DNA from: Thermosediminibacter oceani DSM 16646 | GTDB taxonomy: Bacteria; Bacillota; Thermosediminibacteria; Thermosediminibacterales; Thermosediminibacteraceae | Direction: 5' to 3' | DNA: 64,000 bases | NCBI RefSeq assembly: GCF_000144645.1 | Contig: NC_014377.1 | Location: 1,178,001-1,242,000, forward strand | Shown here: piece after piece, positions 33,510-42,750 of the stretch | Numbering within the stretch: the first letter of the stretch is position 1 | Layout: each line of letters opens with the position of its first letter | The notes under the pieces: model-generated | What the model saw: only the letters and a program-made list of their open reading frames with translations | What the model was told of the DNA's origin: nothing | The model's database searches: none | Position numbers and translations under genes: made by a program

Positions 33510-36500
33510 TTAAAAAAGACTTATCTGGTTAGTTTCCTGGAGACCGTTTAGTACCCCGCTCTGACGGAGGATTTCCACCACGTTTTTCGTCACTCTTGTG
33601 CGCATCCGAAGGTCTTCGATGGAGGCAAATTCGCCCTTTTGCCTCTCATTGTATATGCTCTGAGCCGCCGAAAGTCCCAGGCCCGGTAAAGCATTAAGAG
33701 GAGGGAGTATACCTTCTTTCGTGATAATGAATTTACTGTAATGCGATTTATATAGATCTATCGGTATGAACTGGATTCCCCTCATATACATCTCGTTGGC
33801 AACTTCCAGAATCGTCAGCAGGTTCTTTTCTTTCGGCGTTGCGTTCTTTTCCTTTTTATTTATTTCTTCAATAACCTCTTTTATTTTTTTAGGGCCCTGG
33901 AGGATAAGTTTTGCGTCGAAGTCATCGGCTCTTACGGTAAAATAGGTAGCATAAAAGGCTTCGGGGTAATGAACTTTGAAGTAAGCTATCCTGAAGGCCA
34001 TTATCACGTAGGCCACCGCGTGAGCTTTAGGAAACATGTACTTTATCTTTTTACAGGAATCTATAAACCATTGTTCAACGCCGTTTTCTTTTAAAATCTG
34101 CTCCTCTTCAGGCTTTAACCCCTTACCCTTTCTAACCTTTTCCATTATGGTAAAAGCCGTTTTATGATCTATACCTTTTTCTATCAGGTGTATCATTATG
34201 TCGTCGCGGGTAGCGATCACTTCTTTAAGAGTAGCCATCTTATTTTTTATCAGGTCTTGAGCGTTGTTAAGCCATACGTCGGTGCCATGGGAAAGACCGC
34301 TTATCCTGACCAGTTCTGAAAAAGTAGTCGGCCTCGTTTCTTCCAGCATCTGCCTCACAAATCGTGTTCCGAATTCGGGGACTCCCAGCGTTCCTACAGT
34401 AGTTCCTACATCTTCAGGTTTCAATCCCAGGGGTTCTAATGAGGAAAATATCGCCATTGTAGCTCTGTCATCCAGCGGTATTTTTTTTGCGTCAATACCT
34501 GTCTCCTCCTCAAGCATTTTTATAACCGTAGGATCGTCGTGGCCCAGGAGATCAAGTTTAAGTAACCGCTCGCTTATTGAATGGTAGTCGAAATGGGTAG
34601 TGATAACTCCAGATTCTTTGTCGTCGGCAGGGTACTGAATAGGTGTAAATTCAAATATCTCCTTGTCTTTCGGAACGACCATCAATCCGCCAGGGTGCTG
34701 GCCGGTTGTACGCTTTACCCCGGTGATACCTGCAGCAAGGCGCTTTATCTCATACTCGGATGCCGTTATCCTTTTTTCTTCAAGGTAGGCTCTCACAAAG
34801 CCATAAGCGGTCTTTTCCGCGATGGTCGAAATCGTGCCGGCACGGAATACATTGTTTTTACCGAACAGTTCTTCAGTATACTTGTGAGCGATTGGCTGGT
34901 ATTCTCCTGAAAAATTAAGGTCGATATCCGGCACCTTGTCTCCCTCGAAGCCCATAAATACTTCAAATGGGATGTTGTACCCGTCCTTTTTCATAGGGCA
35001 TCCGCAAACAGGGCATATTTTATCGGGAAGGTCCGGCCCCACAATTCCTTCGACATTGTCGGGGAAAATAGAGTTTTTGCACTTCGGGCACAGGTAGTGC
35101 GGCGGCAGGGGGTTGACTTCCGTAATGCCGCACATGGTCGCCACCAGAGATGAGCCTACAGAACCCCGGGAGCCTACAAGATAACCGTCATCCAGCGATT
35201 TTTTGACAAGTTTGTGAGCAATAAGGTATATAACCGAATACCCGTTGTTAACTATCGAATTCAGTTCCCGCTCTATTCTCTTTTTTACGATTTCAGGGAG
35301 CTCTTCGCCGTAAATTTCTTTGGCCCTGTTATATGTCATGTTAATGATTTCTTCATCGGCTCCTTCGATTTTGGGAGGATAAAGTTCGTCGGGGACCGGT
35401 TTTATTCCGTCTTCTATCTCGTCGGCGATGCGGTTGGGATTTTCAATGACCACTTCTTTAGCGGCTTCCTCTCCCAGGTATCGGCATTCATCCAACATCT
35501 CTTCGGTGGTCTTGAGGTAAAGCCCGGAGTCGAGATTATTATCCCGATATCCCTGAACCGTCAGCAAAATTTTCCTGTAGGTTTCATCCTCTGGATTCAA
35601 AAAGTGTACATCGCCGGTAATAACCACGGGTTTGTTGTACTTTTTGCCTAGCTGGTAAATCCTTTTATTTATCTCCTTTAGTTTCTCTTCGTTTGAAAGT
35701 ATGCCTTTTTCTATCAGAAATTTGTTATTCTGTAAGGGTTGAATTTCCAGAAAATCGTAAAAAAAGACTATTCGCTCTATATCCTTGTCAGAGTGATGAT
35801 AGATCAAACTCTGAAATAATTCCCCAGCTTCGCAACCTGACCCTACAATAAGCCCCTCTCTGTATTTTTTTAAAAGGCTTTTTGGAATGCGTGGATGTCT
35901 GTAAAAATACTCCAGATGAGAAATCGACACCAATTTATAAAGATCTCTCAATCCCTGGCTGTTTTTAACGAGTATAATAGCGTGATAGGAATTGAGATAC
36001 TGGGTAGCCTTTTTGTTGACCTGATTTATCATAGAGAGGTCATCTATTCCTTGTTCTTTCAGTTTCTTGAGCAACTCGATAAGTATCAACGCTGTCGTGT
36101 TGGCGTCGTCACCAGCCCTGTGATGGCTTCCCATATTTATGTTAAATTTTTTAGCTATGGTGTCCAGGCGGTGGTTCTTAAGTTCTGGAAAAACAAGAGC
36201 TGAAAGATTTAATGTATCCATTACTTTATTGTCAAATTTCATACCAAATTTTTTACAATCTCTTCTGATAAAACCCGCATCGAATTCCGCGTTGTGGGCG
36301 ACGAAAATACCATTACCGATAAAACGCAAGAAATCCGACATTACATCTTTAACGGGCGGTGCTTGACTGACCATGGCGTTGTTAATCCCCGTCAGGTTGG
36401 TTATATGAGAAGAGATAGGTCTGCCGGGGTTGACGAAAGAATGAAACCTGTCTATGATTTGGCCTCTGTAAACTTTAACTGCACCTATTTCAATTATTTC

Positions 36501-37757
36501 ATCCGCATCCAAGGACAGACCTGTGGTCTCAATATCGGTTACGACGTATACAAAATCATCTATGTTTCCTTCAGGAGGCTCGGCTATTACCGGGAATTCA
36601 TCGTCGAATATATAGGCCTCCAAACCGTAAATCGCTTTGATCCCGGTTGCTTTTGCAGCTTCATAAACCTCGGGAAAAGACTGGACTACCCCATGGTCGG
36701 TAAAGGCCACGGCTTTATGCCCCCAGTGTTTGCACAATTCTATGACCTCTTTTGGGGAACAAACCGCATCCAGGGCGCTGTATCTTGTGTGAAGATGTAA
36801 CTCCACCCTTTTTTCACCGCTGTTGTCCGACCTCAGAGGTTTTGGTATTTTCTTAATGTCCAGGGGGATTAATTCCAGCTCTCCGGAGTAGCTGTTCTTT
36901 TCCACTTTCCCCCTAATTTTTACCCAGATTCCTTCTTGTATTCTTTCTACCGCGCATTTTTTTTCGTTTGAGGCAAAGATTTTTACTGCTAGGGAACCTG
37001 TGCCGTCGGTCAGTCCAAAAGTAACCAGTTTGGTATCGTTTTTAATTTCACGACAGGATAATTCAAAAACCCACCCGCTCACGATTATTTCTTTAACCTC
37101 ACCGGCTATTTCCTTTAATGGAACCGGTTCCCCCTCCACATCTCTGCCAAAGATCATATCCGAAGGGGTATCGTCTTTCGAGGGGGCTTCTGTTTTTAGC
37201 TCATCGCTATTTAGTAAAGCTTCAACCAGCTGCCGGTCTTCTTCGGATATATCGTAATACTCTACCTGTTCTTTTTCTTTAAATAAAACTTTCAGTTTAA
37301 TGCCGAGTTTTTGGAAAAATTCCTCAATTATGCGGCTGCACTTTTTCTTCTGAAGATACTCAATTCCGTTTTTCTCAATATAAATAAATAGAGTACCTCT
37401 ATCGTACTCATATGTACTGTTAAGCATCCATATTCTTGCGGAAGCTACCTTTCTGAAAAGATTTTTTAAACATTCATCCCATTTCCCCTGAATAACTTCA
37501 GTAACATCCTTCGCTGCACACTGAATTTTCTCAGAAAAGCATAGTTGTACCGCACAACACCCTTTTAGTTTTTGCTTTAACTCCTGCTTAACTCTAGAAA
37601 TCAAATCCTGAGATAGGTCTTCCTCCGGCAAAAGCTCAATTTTCACTGTTCTTTCACTCGTAATTACGGCGACTTTTTTCACAGTCGTACTTTCAAGCAG
37701 TCGCTTTTCTTCATCGCCAAATTTGGACAGATTAAGCAGCATACCCAACCTGGTCAT
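33510..37757 (-). CDS. polC: DNA polymerase III alpha subunit PolC (Gram-positive type)
   Basis: 1,415 residues, the replicative polymerase of low-GC Gram-positives. Order of parts: N-terminal domain, OB fold (about 215-310, IIVSGWVFELSCREI), PHP domain (VELHLHTRYSALD), embedded DEDDh 3'-5' exonuclease (VVTDIETTGLSLDADE near 415; HNAEFDAGFI; HHRAGDDA), zinc-binding region (CPKCKNSIFPDN ... CPVCGCP), palm with DIDLNFSGEYQP, and thumb/HhH C-terminal part. It contains its own proofreading activity, unlike DnaE. The start is ATG behind GGGGGATA. It lies 15 bp after mgtC. Confidence 0.98.
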   Translation of the reverse strand: MTRLGMLLNLSKFGDEEKRLLESTTVKKVAVITSERTVKIELLPEEDLSQDLISRVKQELKQKLKGCCAVQLCFSEKIQCAAKDVTEVIQGKWDECLKNLFRKVASARIWMLNSTYEYDRGTLFIYIEKNGIEYLQKKKCSRIIEEFFQKLGIKLKVLFKEKEQVEYYDISEEDRQLVEALLNSDELKTEAPSKDDTPSDMIFGRDVEGEPVPLKEIAGEVKEIIVSGWVFELSCREIKNDTKLVTFGLTDGTGSLAVKIFASNEKKCAVERIQEGIWVKIRGKVEKNSYSGELELIPLDIKKIPKPLRSDNSGEKRVELHLHTRYSALDAVCSPKEVIELCKHWGHKAVAFTDHGVVQSFPEVYEAAKATGIKAIYGLEAYIFDDEFPVIAEPPEGNIDDFVYVVTDIETTGLSLDADEIIEIGAVKVYRGQIIDRFHSFVNPGRPISSHITNLTGINNAMVSQAPPVKDVMSDFLRFIGNGIFVAHNAEFDAGFIRRDCKKFGMKFDNKVMDTLNLSALVFPELKNHRLDTIAKKFNINMGSHHRAGDDANTTALILIELLKKLKEQGIDDLSMINQVNKKATQYLNSYHAIILVKNSQGLRDLYKLVSISHLEYFYRHPRIPKSLLKKYREGLIVGSGCEAGELFQSLIYHHSDKDIERIVFFYDFLEIQPLQNNKFLIEKGILSNEEKLKEINKRIYQLGKKYNKPVVITGDVHFLNPEDETYRKILLTVQGYRDNNLDSGLYLKTTEEMLDECRYLGEEAAKEVVIENPNRIADEIEDGIKPVPDELYPPKIEGADEEIINMTYNRAKEIYGEELPEIVKKRIERELNSIVNNGYSVIYLIAHKLVKKSLDDGYLVGSRGSVGSSLVATMCGITEVNPLPPHYLCPKCKNSIFPDNVEGIVGPDLPDKICPVCGCPMKKDGYNIPFEVFMGFEGDKVPDIDLNFSGEYQPIAHKYTEELFGKNNVFRAGTISTIAEKTAYGFVRAYLEEKRITASEYEIKRLAAGITGVKRTTGQHPGGLMVVPKDKEIFEFTPIQYPADDKESGVITTHFDYHSISERLLKLDLLGHDDPTVIKMLEEETGIDAKKIPLDDRATMAIFSSLEPLGLKPEDVGTTVGTLGVPEFGTRFVRQMLEETRPTTFSELVRISGLSHGTDVWLNNAQDLIKNKMATLKEVIATRDDIMIHLIEKGIDHKTAFTIMEKVRKGKGLKPEEEQILKENGVEQWFIDSCKKIKYMFPKAHAVAYVIMAFRIAYFKVHYPEAFYATYFTVRADDFDAKLILQGPKKIKEVIEEINKKEKNATPKEKNLLTILEVANEMYMRGIQFIPIDLYKSHYSKFIITKEGILPPLNALPGLGLSAAQSIYNERQKGEFASIEDLRMRTRVTKNVVEILRQSGVLNGLQETNQISLF

Positions 37758-37771
37758 AAATATCCCCCAGT

Positions 37772-38434
37772 TTATGTTTCAATACTGTAAATTCCCTCTA
37801 TTTGAGAAAGTCGTGCGATCACTTCATCCAGGCTAACGTTCGATGGCAGCCGGAGTAAAAGCACAATAACCATTCTGCTATTTTCTGTACTTTCAATCCT
37901 TATTTTTTTTATCCCAACCCCCATCTCTCCTAGGATTGTCCCTATCCTTCCTATCTGGCCCGGCTTGTCGTAGACGACTAACGACAGGGGTTGTAGAAAC
38001 TTTTTTCCAACTATAAAGTTTTCAATTCTTGAAAGAGAAATGAGGGTCACGAAGGTTAAAAAGGTGGCGGCGATTGCGCCCAGATAAAATCCGCTGCCCA
38101 CAGCAAGGCCGATTGAGCCCACGGTCCAGAGACTGGCTGCGGTGGTCAGGCCCTTCACCGTTGGACCTACTCTTATGATGGTTCCGGCCCCTAAAAATCC
38201 GATGCCGCTTACCACCTGAGCGGCAATACGGGCTGGATCCATAGGTGTAAGCGCACGGTACTTTTCAAACATGTATAAGGAAACCAGCATTGTCAGAGTT
38301 GAACCGGCGCAGACTAGAACATGAGTCCTAAATCCAGCGGGCCTATTGATGCTCTCCCTTTCTAAACCGATTATACCTCCCAGCAGTATTGAGAGAAAAA
38401 GTCTCAATACTATTTCCGCTTGAGTTAGCCCCAC
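37772..38434 (-). CDS. MgtC/SapB-family membrane protein
   Basis: 220 residues: about five transmembrane helices with the family signatures GGIIGLERE, RTHVLVCAGSTLTM, RIAAQVVSGIGFLGAGTI and LTTAASLWTVGSIGLAVGSG, then a C-terminal ACT-like cytoplasmic domain (about 145-220). Relatives are linked to growth at low magnesium or, in pathogens, to ATP-synthase control. It starts one base after the stop of the glycosyltransferase. Confidence 0.88.
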   Translation of the reverse strand: MGLTQAEIVLRLFLSILLGGIIGLERESINRPAGFRTHVLVCAGSTLTMLVSLYMFEKYRALTPMDPARIAAQVVSGIGFLGAGTIIRVGPTVKGLTTAASLWTVGSIGLAVGSGFYLGAIAATFLTFVTLISLSRIENFIVGKKFLQPLSLVVYDKPGQIGRIGTILGEMGVGIKKIRIESTENSRMVIVLLLRLPSNVSLDEVIARLSQIEGIYSIET

Positions 38435-39079
38435 TTAAAACACCTCTAGCCTTAATTTCAGTATGCAGGATAAAATATCCCAGTACATTTTCATCCGGGC
38501 TAACCCACCCATTATCAACCCCCGCTTTTCCTCCTTCATAACATGGGTTAGGTCCTTCAGTATCACCGGTTGTACCTTTAAATTTTCTTTTTTTGCCAGA
38601 ATGGTTAGGGCCATCTCGAGGCCGTAATCTTTCACGCCGTACCCATCCAATTTATCGAAAACCCGCCGTTTGATAGCCCGCTGGCCCGATAAGAAAGGGG
38701 CTATTTTTTGCGCGAGGTCAGTAGCTCCTCTGCCGTTTCTAAAAATTCCCACGGTCATGTCTACGCCTTCTTCCAAAACAGGCCTTAAAAGATTGTAAAC
38801 GTGTTCTTTTTTTAGGCCTATTAAATCGGCATCCAAAAGGAGTATCACGTCTGCATCGGTACTTTTTACACCATGCAGGACGGCACCGACTTTTCCGCTA
38901 TTTTGCGTGAGTTCTATAACTCTAACGCCGCAGCTTTTACCGATTGAAGCGGTATTGTCGGTGGAACCGTCGCTCACGAGGATGATTTCATCGATGAACT
39001 CTATTGATTTTAAAAGTTGAAGTATATTTCCTACGGTCTTTTCCTCATTGTAGGCCGGGATTACAACCGCCACCGGCAT
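38435..39079 (-). CDS. Family 2 glycosyltransferase
   Basis: 214 residues. GT-A fold with VVIPAYNEEKTVGNIL, ILVSDGSTDNTASI, and the metal-binding LLDADLIGL. Length and the YGVKDYGLEMAL region resemble short glucosyl-3-phosphoglycerate/dolichyl-phosphate-sugar synthase-like enzymes without a membrane tail. Substrate cannot be told. It is co-directional with, and abuts, mgtC, in a slot (proS to polC) that is usually empty in Firmicutes. Confidence 0.82.
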   Translation of the reverse strand: MPVAVVIPAYNEEKTVGNILQLLKSIEFIDEIILVSDGSTDNTASIGKSCGVRVIELTQNSGKVGAVLHGVKSTDADVILLLDADLIGLKKEHVYNLLRPVLEEGVDMTVGIFRNGRGATDLAQKIAPFLSGQRAIKRRVFDKLDGYGVKDYGLEMALTILAKKENLKVQPVILKDLTHVMKEEKRGLIMGGLARMKMYWDILSCILKLRLEVF

Positions 39080-39137
39080 TTTAATCTCCCTTTCTAAACA
39101 GTTTGCAAAAAAAATGTACCATAGTTGTTATAAAAAT

Positions 39138-40607
39138 TCAACACCCGCTGCAAGGTGGAAAGTTCAACATCTCGCATACCTTCTCCGTTATTCTGCCGAA
39201 TTCAACTTCCACCATTTCGCCGGTTCTCCTCAAGTTTATTTCTGCCACGCCTTTTTCCAGGGATCTTGGGCCTATCGTTATCCTGATGGGAAACCCCAGC
39301 AATTCTGCATCTTTAAATTTCACCCCCGGGCTTTGGGGCCTATCGTCGATAATCGTCGGCATTATTTTATTAAGCTCCTCATAGACCTTTATAGAGCGGT
39401 CGAGCAGCCTTTCATCTTTAGTGTTGACGGGTATTACGACGACTTTATACGGCGCTATAAAATCCGGCCATATCAGGCCGCTGTCGTCGCAGTGCTTTTC
39501 CGCGATTGCAAGAATTAAATTCTCAAGGAAAAGAGCGCCCGCTTCCATTTTTTTGCCCTCGGAGGAGATCTGTTTCCATTCAGCTACTTCAATACCCGAT
39601 CCCTTTTTCAGCGGTTTTGCACAAGCGGGACATGGATCCCCCTCTGATGTTTCTTTTATATCAGCCAGTATATCGATGTGAAAATCTCGTCCGGGATTTA
39701 CGTTAATGAGATGATAATCTTTTTCATTAGCTCCCGTCACTGCGTTATTCATGCCGGAAATTTCTGTGTCGGCAATTATTTTAACCCCATCTAAGCCGCA
39801 GGGCCCTGCAAAGCCATGCGGAGCTCCCGTCAACCGCTCGACGGTTTCGATATTGGCCAGATCAAGTTCTTGCGCGCCGAGTGCCACTTTCAATTTTTTC
39901 TCATCAACACTTCTTGAACCCGGAACCAGTGCTGCAAAAAAGATCTCTTCGCCGTCTACGAGCGCTCTATATATCATCGTCTTGATAGTGTGTTCAGGCT
40001 TTACCCCTAGAAAGTCGCACAGATCTTTTATCGTCCTTTTATCTGGAGTATAAACTTTTTCTACAGATTTTTCTTCCTCTGTGGGAGCAGCCTTAATATG
40101 GTAATCTAAAGGGAAATCGCCGGTTGTCGAGTACCGGCAGGCAGGGCATTTAAAGAATTCAAGAGGAGCTCCTTGCAACATTACTACTTTTGATATTTTA
40201 TTCTCAGCACTGTCCACATCAATAATATCTAGGGAATATCTTTCCAGTATATTGTTAATCGTATGTTTGATAGTAGTCGTGCTTTCACCGATCTGGTATA
40301 AGTCCAGTTGAAGCCCACCGGCAGAAAAACTATAAAAAAATAGAGGTAGCTGTTTCGGTGAAGTTACCTCTTTTTGTAAATCCATGTAAGAAGGACGTTT
40401 CTGAATCACCTCCTTAAAGCCCGATGACTTCAAATACCCTTCTATCGACTCCACTATATTCCGCAGTACCTTAACACCTAGAGTAAACAAGGTTGAGGTT
40501 TCTCCCGTTCGCAAAATACCGCCCTTATAAAGGTAACTCGCCGCCCGGCCGGTTATCCCGGCCGGGAGGTTAAATAATGTAGCTGGAAAAATTTCTGTCA
40601 TCCTCAT
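39138..40607 (-). CDS. Catalytically degenerate bacterial-type ProRS paralogue keeping the editing domain
   Basis: 489 residues; intact bacterial ProRS is about 565-575. The N-terminus is recognisably ProRS (YKGGILRTGETSTLFTLGVK corresponds to the LLRAGFIR...LPLG region), but the motif 2 block is reduced to about 50 diverged residues. Motif 3 (normally GCYGIGVSR) reads MEAGALFLENLI before AEKHCDDSGLIWP, so its arginine is gone. By contrast the YbaK/INS editing domain (about 185-318) is well kept, with lysine 209 in EHTIKTMIY and the loop LTGAPHGFAGPCGL, and the C-terminal anticodon-binding domain (about 385-480) is present. CPAC pairs at 154 and 326 and a terminal CSGC are odd extras. It follows proS by 18 bp under one T-box. 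Likely a trans-editing factor for mischarged tRNA-Pro. Confidence 0.78.
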   Translation of the reverse strand: MRMTEIFPATLFNLPAGITGRAASYLYKGGILRTGETSTLFTLGVKVLRNIVESIEGYLKSSGFKEVIQKRPSYMDLQKEVTSPKQLPLFFYSFSAGGLQLDLYQIGESTTTIKHTINNILERYSLDIIDVDSAENKISKVVMLQGAPLEFFKCPACRYSTTGDFPLDYHIKAAPTEEEKSVEKVYTPDKRTIKDLCDFLGVKPEHTIKTMIYRALVDGEEIFFAALVPGSRSVDEKKLKVALGAQELDLANIETVERLTGAPHGFAGPCGLDGVKIIADTEISGMNNAVTGANEKDYHLINVNPGRDFHIDILADIKETSEGDPCPACAKPLKKGSGIEVAEWKQISSEGKKMEAGALFLENLILAIAEKHCDDSGLIWPDFIAPYKVVVIPVNTKDERLLDRSIKVYEELNKIMPTIIDDRPQSPGVKFKDAELLGFPIRITIGPRSLEKGVAEINLRRTGEMVEVEFGRITEKVCEMLNFPPCSGC

Positions 40608-40624
40608 TTCCCGTTAACCTTCCA

Positions 40625-42064
40625 TCAATAGGATTTTGCAAAGTAAACCATTTTTTTCGCCTCTTTTCCGCAGACCACACATTTATCTGAAATTTGTTCC
40701 TGATCAAAGGGGATGCACCTGAGGGTTGCACCGGTCTCTTCCTTCACCCGTTTTTCGCATTCTCCGCTGCCGCACCACATAGCTTTCACAAACCCTTTTT
40801 TGTTCTCTATTATGTCTTTCAGTTCTTCAAAATTGAGAGCTTCTCTTGTATTTTCCTCCATGAATTTCTTGGCTTGTTTATACATATTCGTCTGGATGCC
40901 CTCAAGTAAGTCGGTCAGATAAGGTATTAAATCCGCTTCCTTTACTGATATTTTTTCCCCTGTATCCCTTCTCACCAACAACACCTGATTTTGCGCTAAA
41001 TCTTTAGGCCCTATTTCGAGTCTTACCGGGACACCTTTCATTTCCCATTCGTTGAACTTCCATCCGGGCGTATATTCGTCGCGGTCATCCAGTTCCACTC
41101 TAAAGTTATTATTCTTTAGCGTTTGATAGAGCGACCTGGATTTTTCGAGAATCTCTTCTTTTTGCTGACCGAAAATGGGTACTATAACCACCTGGATTGG
41201 TGCAACTCTGGGCGGGAGCTTAAGGCCTCTGTCATCCCCGTGGGTCATTATAATTGCACCTATCAGGCGAGTCGATACTCCCCATGAAGTCTGCCAGACG
41301 TACTTCAGTTTGCCGTCCTGGTCCAGGAATGTAATGTCAAACACCTTCGAAAAATGCTGTCCTAAATTATGAGACGTTCCTGCTTGTAAGGCTTTACCGT
41401 CACCCATCATAGCCTCAATGGTATACGTCCTTAAGGCGCCTGCAAACTTTTCATTCTCCGATTTTCTTCCCTTTACGACCGGCACTGCCAATTCAGTTTC
41501 GACAAAGTCGCGGTAAATTTCTAGCATGCGCAGTGTTTCTTCCTCGGCATCCTCTTCGGTCCTGTGAGCGGTATGTCCTTCCTGCCACAAAAATTCGGCG
41601 GTCCTAAGGAAAGGCTTCGTGCTCTTCTCCCACCTAACCACACTGCACCACTGGTTGATAAGGACAGGCAGATCCCTCCAGGATTTTATCCACTTCGAGT
41701 ACATGCTGCATATGATAGTCTCGGAGGTCGGGCGGACGGCAATCCTCTCTGCGAGTTCCTCCTGCCCTCCGTGGGTCACCCAGGCAACTTCAGGAGCAAA
41801 GCCCTCCACGTGTTCGGCTTCTTTTTTGAGCAGCGATTCCGGTATGAAAAGAGGGAAGTAGGCGTTTTTGTGACCCGTTTCTTTAAAACGACGATCTAAA
41901 AGTTTTTGCATATTTTCCCAGATAGCGTAGCCATACGGTCTTATCACCATACAGCCTCTGACCGGAGAATAGTCAGCAAGTTCGCCCTTAATTATAACGT
42001 CCACATACCATTGAGAAAAATCCTCTGACTTAGCCGTAATTTCTTTGACGTATTTATCTTCCAT
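40625..42064 (-). CDS. proS: Prolyl-tRNA synthetase, archaeal/eukaryotic type
   Basis: 479 residues. Class II synthetase of the short type without an INS domain: RGCMVIRPYGYAIWE (motif 1 side), AERIAVRPTSETIIC and SVVRWEKSTKPFLRTAEFLWQ (motif 2), GTSHNLGQHFSKVFD, TSWGVSTRLIGAIIMTHGDD (motif 3), the anticodon-binding domain and the C-terminal zinc-like domain ending MVYFAKSY. It charges tRNA-Pro with proline. ATG at 42064 lies ten bases from GGAGG; the GTG at 42070 is the alternative start. It is controlled by a T-box leader and precedes the degenerate ProRS paralogue. Confidence 0.95.
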   Translation of the reverse strand: MEDKYVKEITAKSEDFSQWYVDVIIKGELADYSPVRGCMVIRPYGYAIWENMQKLLDRRFKETGHKNAYFPLFIPESLLKKEAEHVEGFAPEVAWVTHGGQEELAERIAVRPTSETIICSMYSKWIKSWRDLPVLINQWCSVVRWEKSTKPFLRTAEFLWQEGHTAHRTEEDAEEETLRMLEIYRDFVETELAVPVVKGRKSENEKFAGALRTYTIEAMMGDGKALQAGTSHNLGQHFSKVFDITFLDQDGKLKYVWQTSWGVSTRLIGAIIMTHGDDRGLKLPPRVAPIQVVIVPIFGQQKEEILEKSRSLYQTLKNNNFRVELDDRDEYTPGWKFNEWEMKGVPVRLEIGPKDLAQNQVLLVRRDTGEKISVKEADLIPYLTDLLEGIQTNMYKQAKKFMEENTREALNFEELKDIIENKKGFVKAMWCGSGECEKRVKEETGATLRCIPFDQEQISDKCVVCGKEAKKMVYFAKSY

Positions 42065-42093
42065 AATCACTTCTCCTCCTGAAAAAATTTATT

Positions 42094-42330
42094 AAAAAAA
42101 CCTTCGCACCGAAGGGGCGAAGGTTTTTCGCGGTACCACCCTGCTTAAAAAAGGAAAGCAAAGAGTTACTCATTTAGATAACGGTACATTTGACCGGCCG
42201 TTTCCGGCAGACTCCGGAGGTGGGTTCGGAAGCTCCCGATGGCGGACCTTTCAGCCGCTGGGACCGCTCTCTTTTCATCGGGTGGACTTCTTACTGGCCT
42301 CCATCAACGCCCGTTTTTAGCTTTATTTTA
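42094..42330 (-). promoter_or_regulatory. T-box riboswitch of the proS operon, specifier probably CCC (Pro)
   Basis: The T-box core GGTGGTACCGCG is at 42129-42140, preceded by AGCAGG. It is followed by a terminator hairpin AACCTTCGC...GCGAAGGTT with a T run (42094-42125). A structured ~190-base stem I/II/III region lies upstream. In the 3' side of stem I the sequence GAACCCA (42221-42227) has the arrangement of a specifier loop with CCC followed by a purine, a proline codon. Uncharged tRNA-Pro would bind and prevent termination. Confidence 0.92.
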
Positions 42331-42340
42331 TTTTTAAGTT

Positions 42341-42369
42341 ATTTTATCAGATATGTATTTTTTTGTCAA
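42341..42369 (-). promoter_or_regulatory. Sigma-A promoter of the proS T-box operon
   Basis: -35 TTGACA (42364-42369), 17-base spacer, -10 TAAAAT (42341-42346), just upstream of the T-box. Confidence 0.88.
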
Positions 42370-42420
42370 ACAGTTGACAACTTTTACAAGAACTGGGAAT
42401 CCCCGGGCAAGTACAAAGCC

Positions 42421-42750
42421 TCAATCAAAAATGCTTTCATACTTGAACCACGCATAAATCCTTATCAACAGCCATATTATTGCCATCATTGAAAATAATA
42501 TCTTGGTTTCATATACAGGGCTAATTAAAAGCATTACTATACTCAATAAAGACAAAAATATAGTTCCGATATTGGAAATATTTCCGTTTATAGGAACATT
42601 GCTTAAAAAAGGGTTATTTTTTGCTCCCTTTCCAAAGCATTCATTATGGTATGCTGATAAAGTAAGAAAATAAAACACTACCACTAAATCATCCTTGCTT
42701 TCTATTACCCTTCCACAATGTTCACATAATAAAATATTTTTATTTTCCAT
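42421..42750 (-). CDS. Unknown small membrane protein with N-terminal zinc-ribbon-like motif
   Basis: 109 residues from ATG 42750, chosen because GGGGA lies six bases upstream; an ATG two codons earlier abuts that sequence. The N-terminus has CEHCGR and then HNECFGKG, which together could bind one zinc ion. Two hydrophobic helices follow (about 65-80 and 85-102). The gene overlaps the end of its upstream neighbour. No family recognised. Very AT-rich. Confidence 0.6.
   Translation of the reverse strand: MENKNILLCEHCGRVIESKDDLVVVFYFLTLSAYHNECFGKGAKNNPFLSNVPINGNISNIGTIFLSLLSIVMLLISPVYETKILFSMMAIIWLLIRIYAWFKYESIFD

Noticed and set aside
42190..42492. A 100-residue plus-strand frame over the proS leader
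   Set aside because: It is antisense to the T-box and has no features of a protein.
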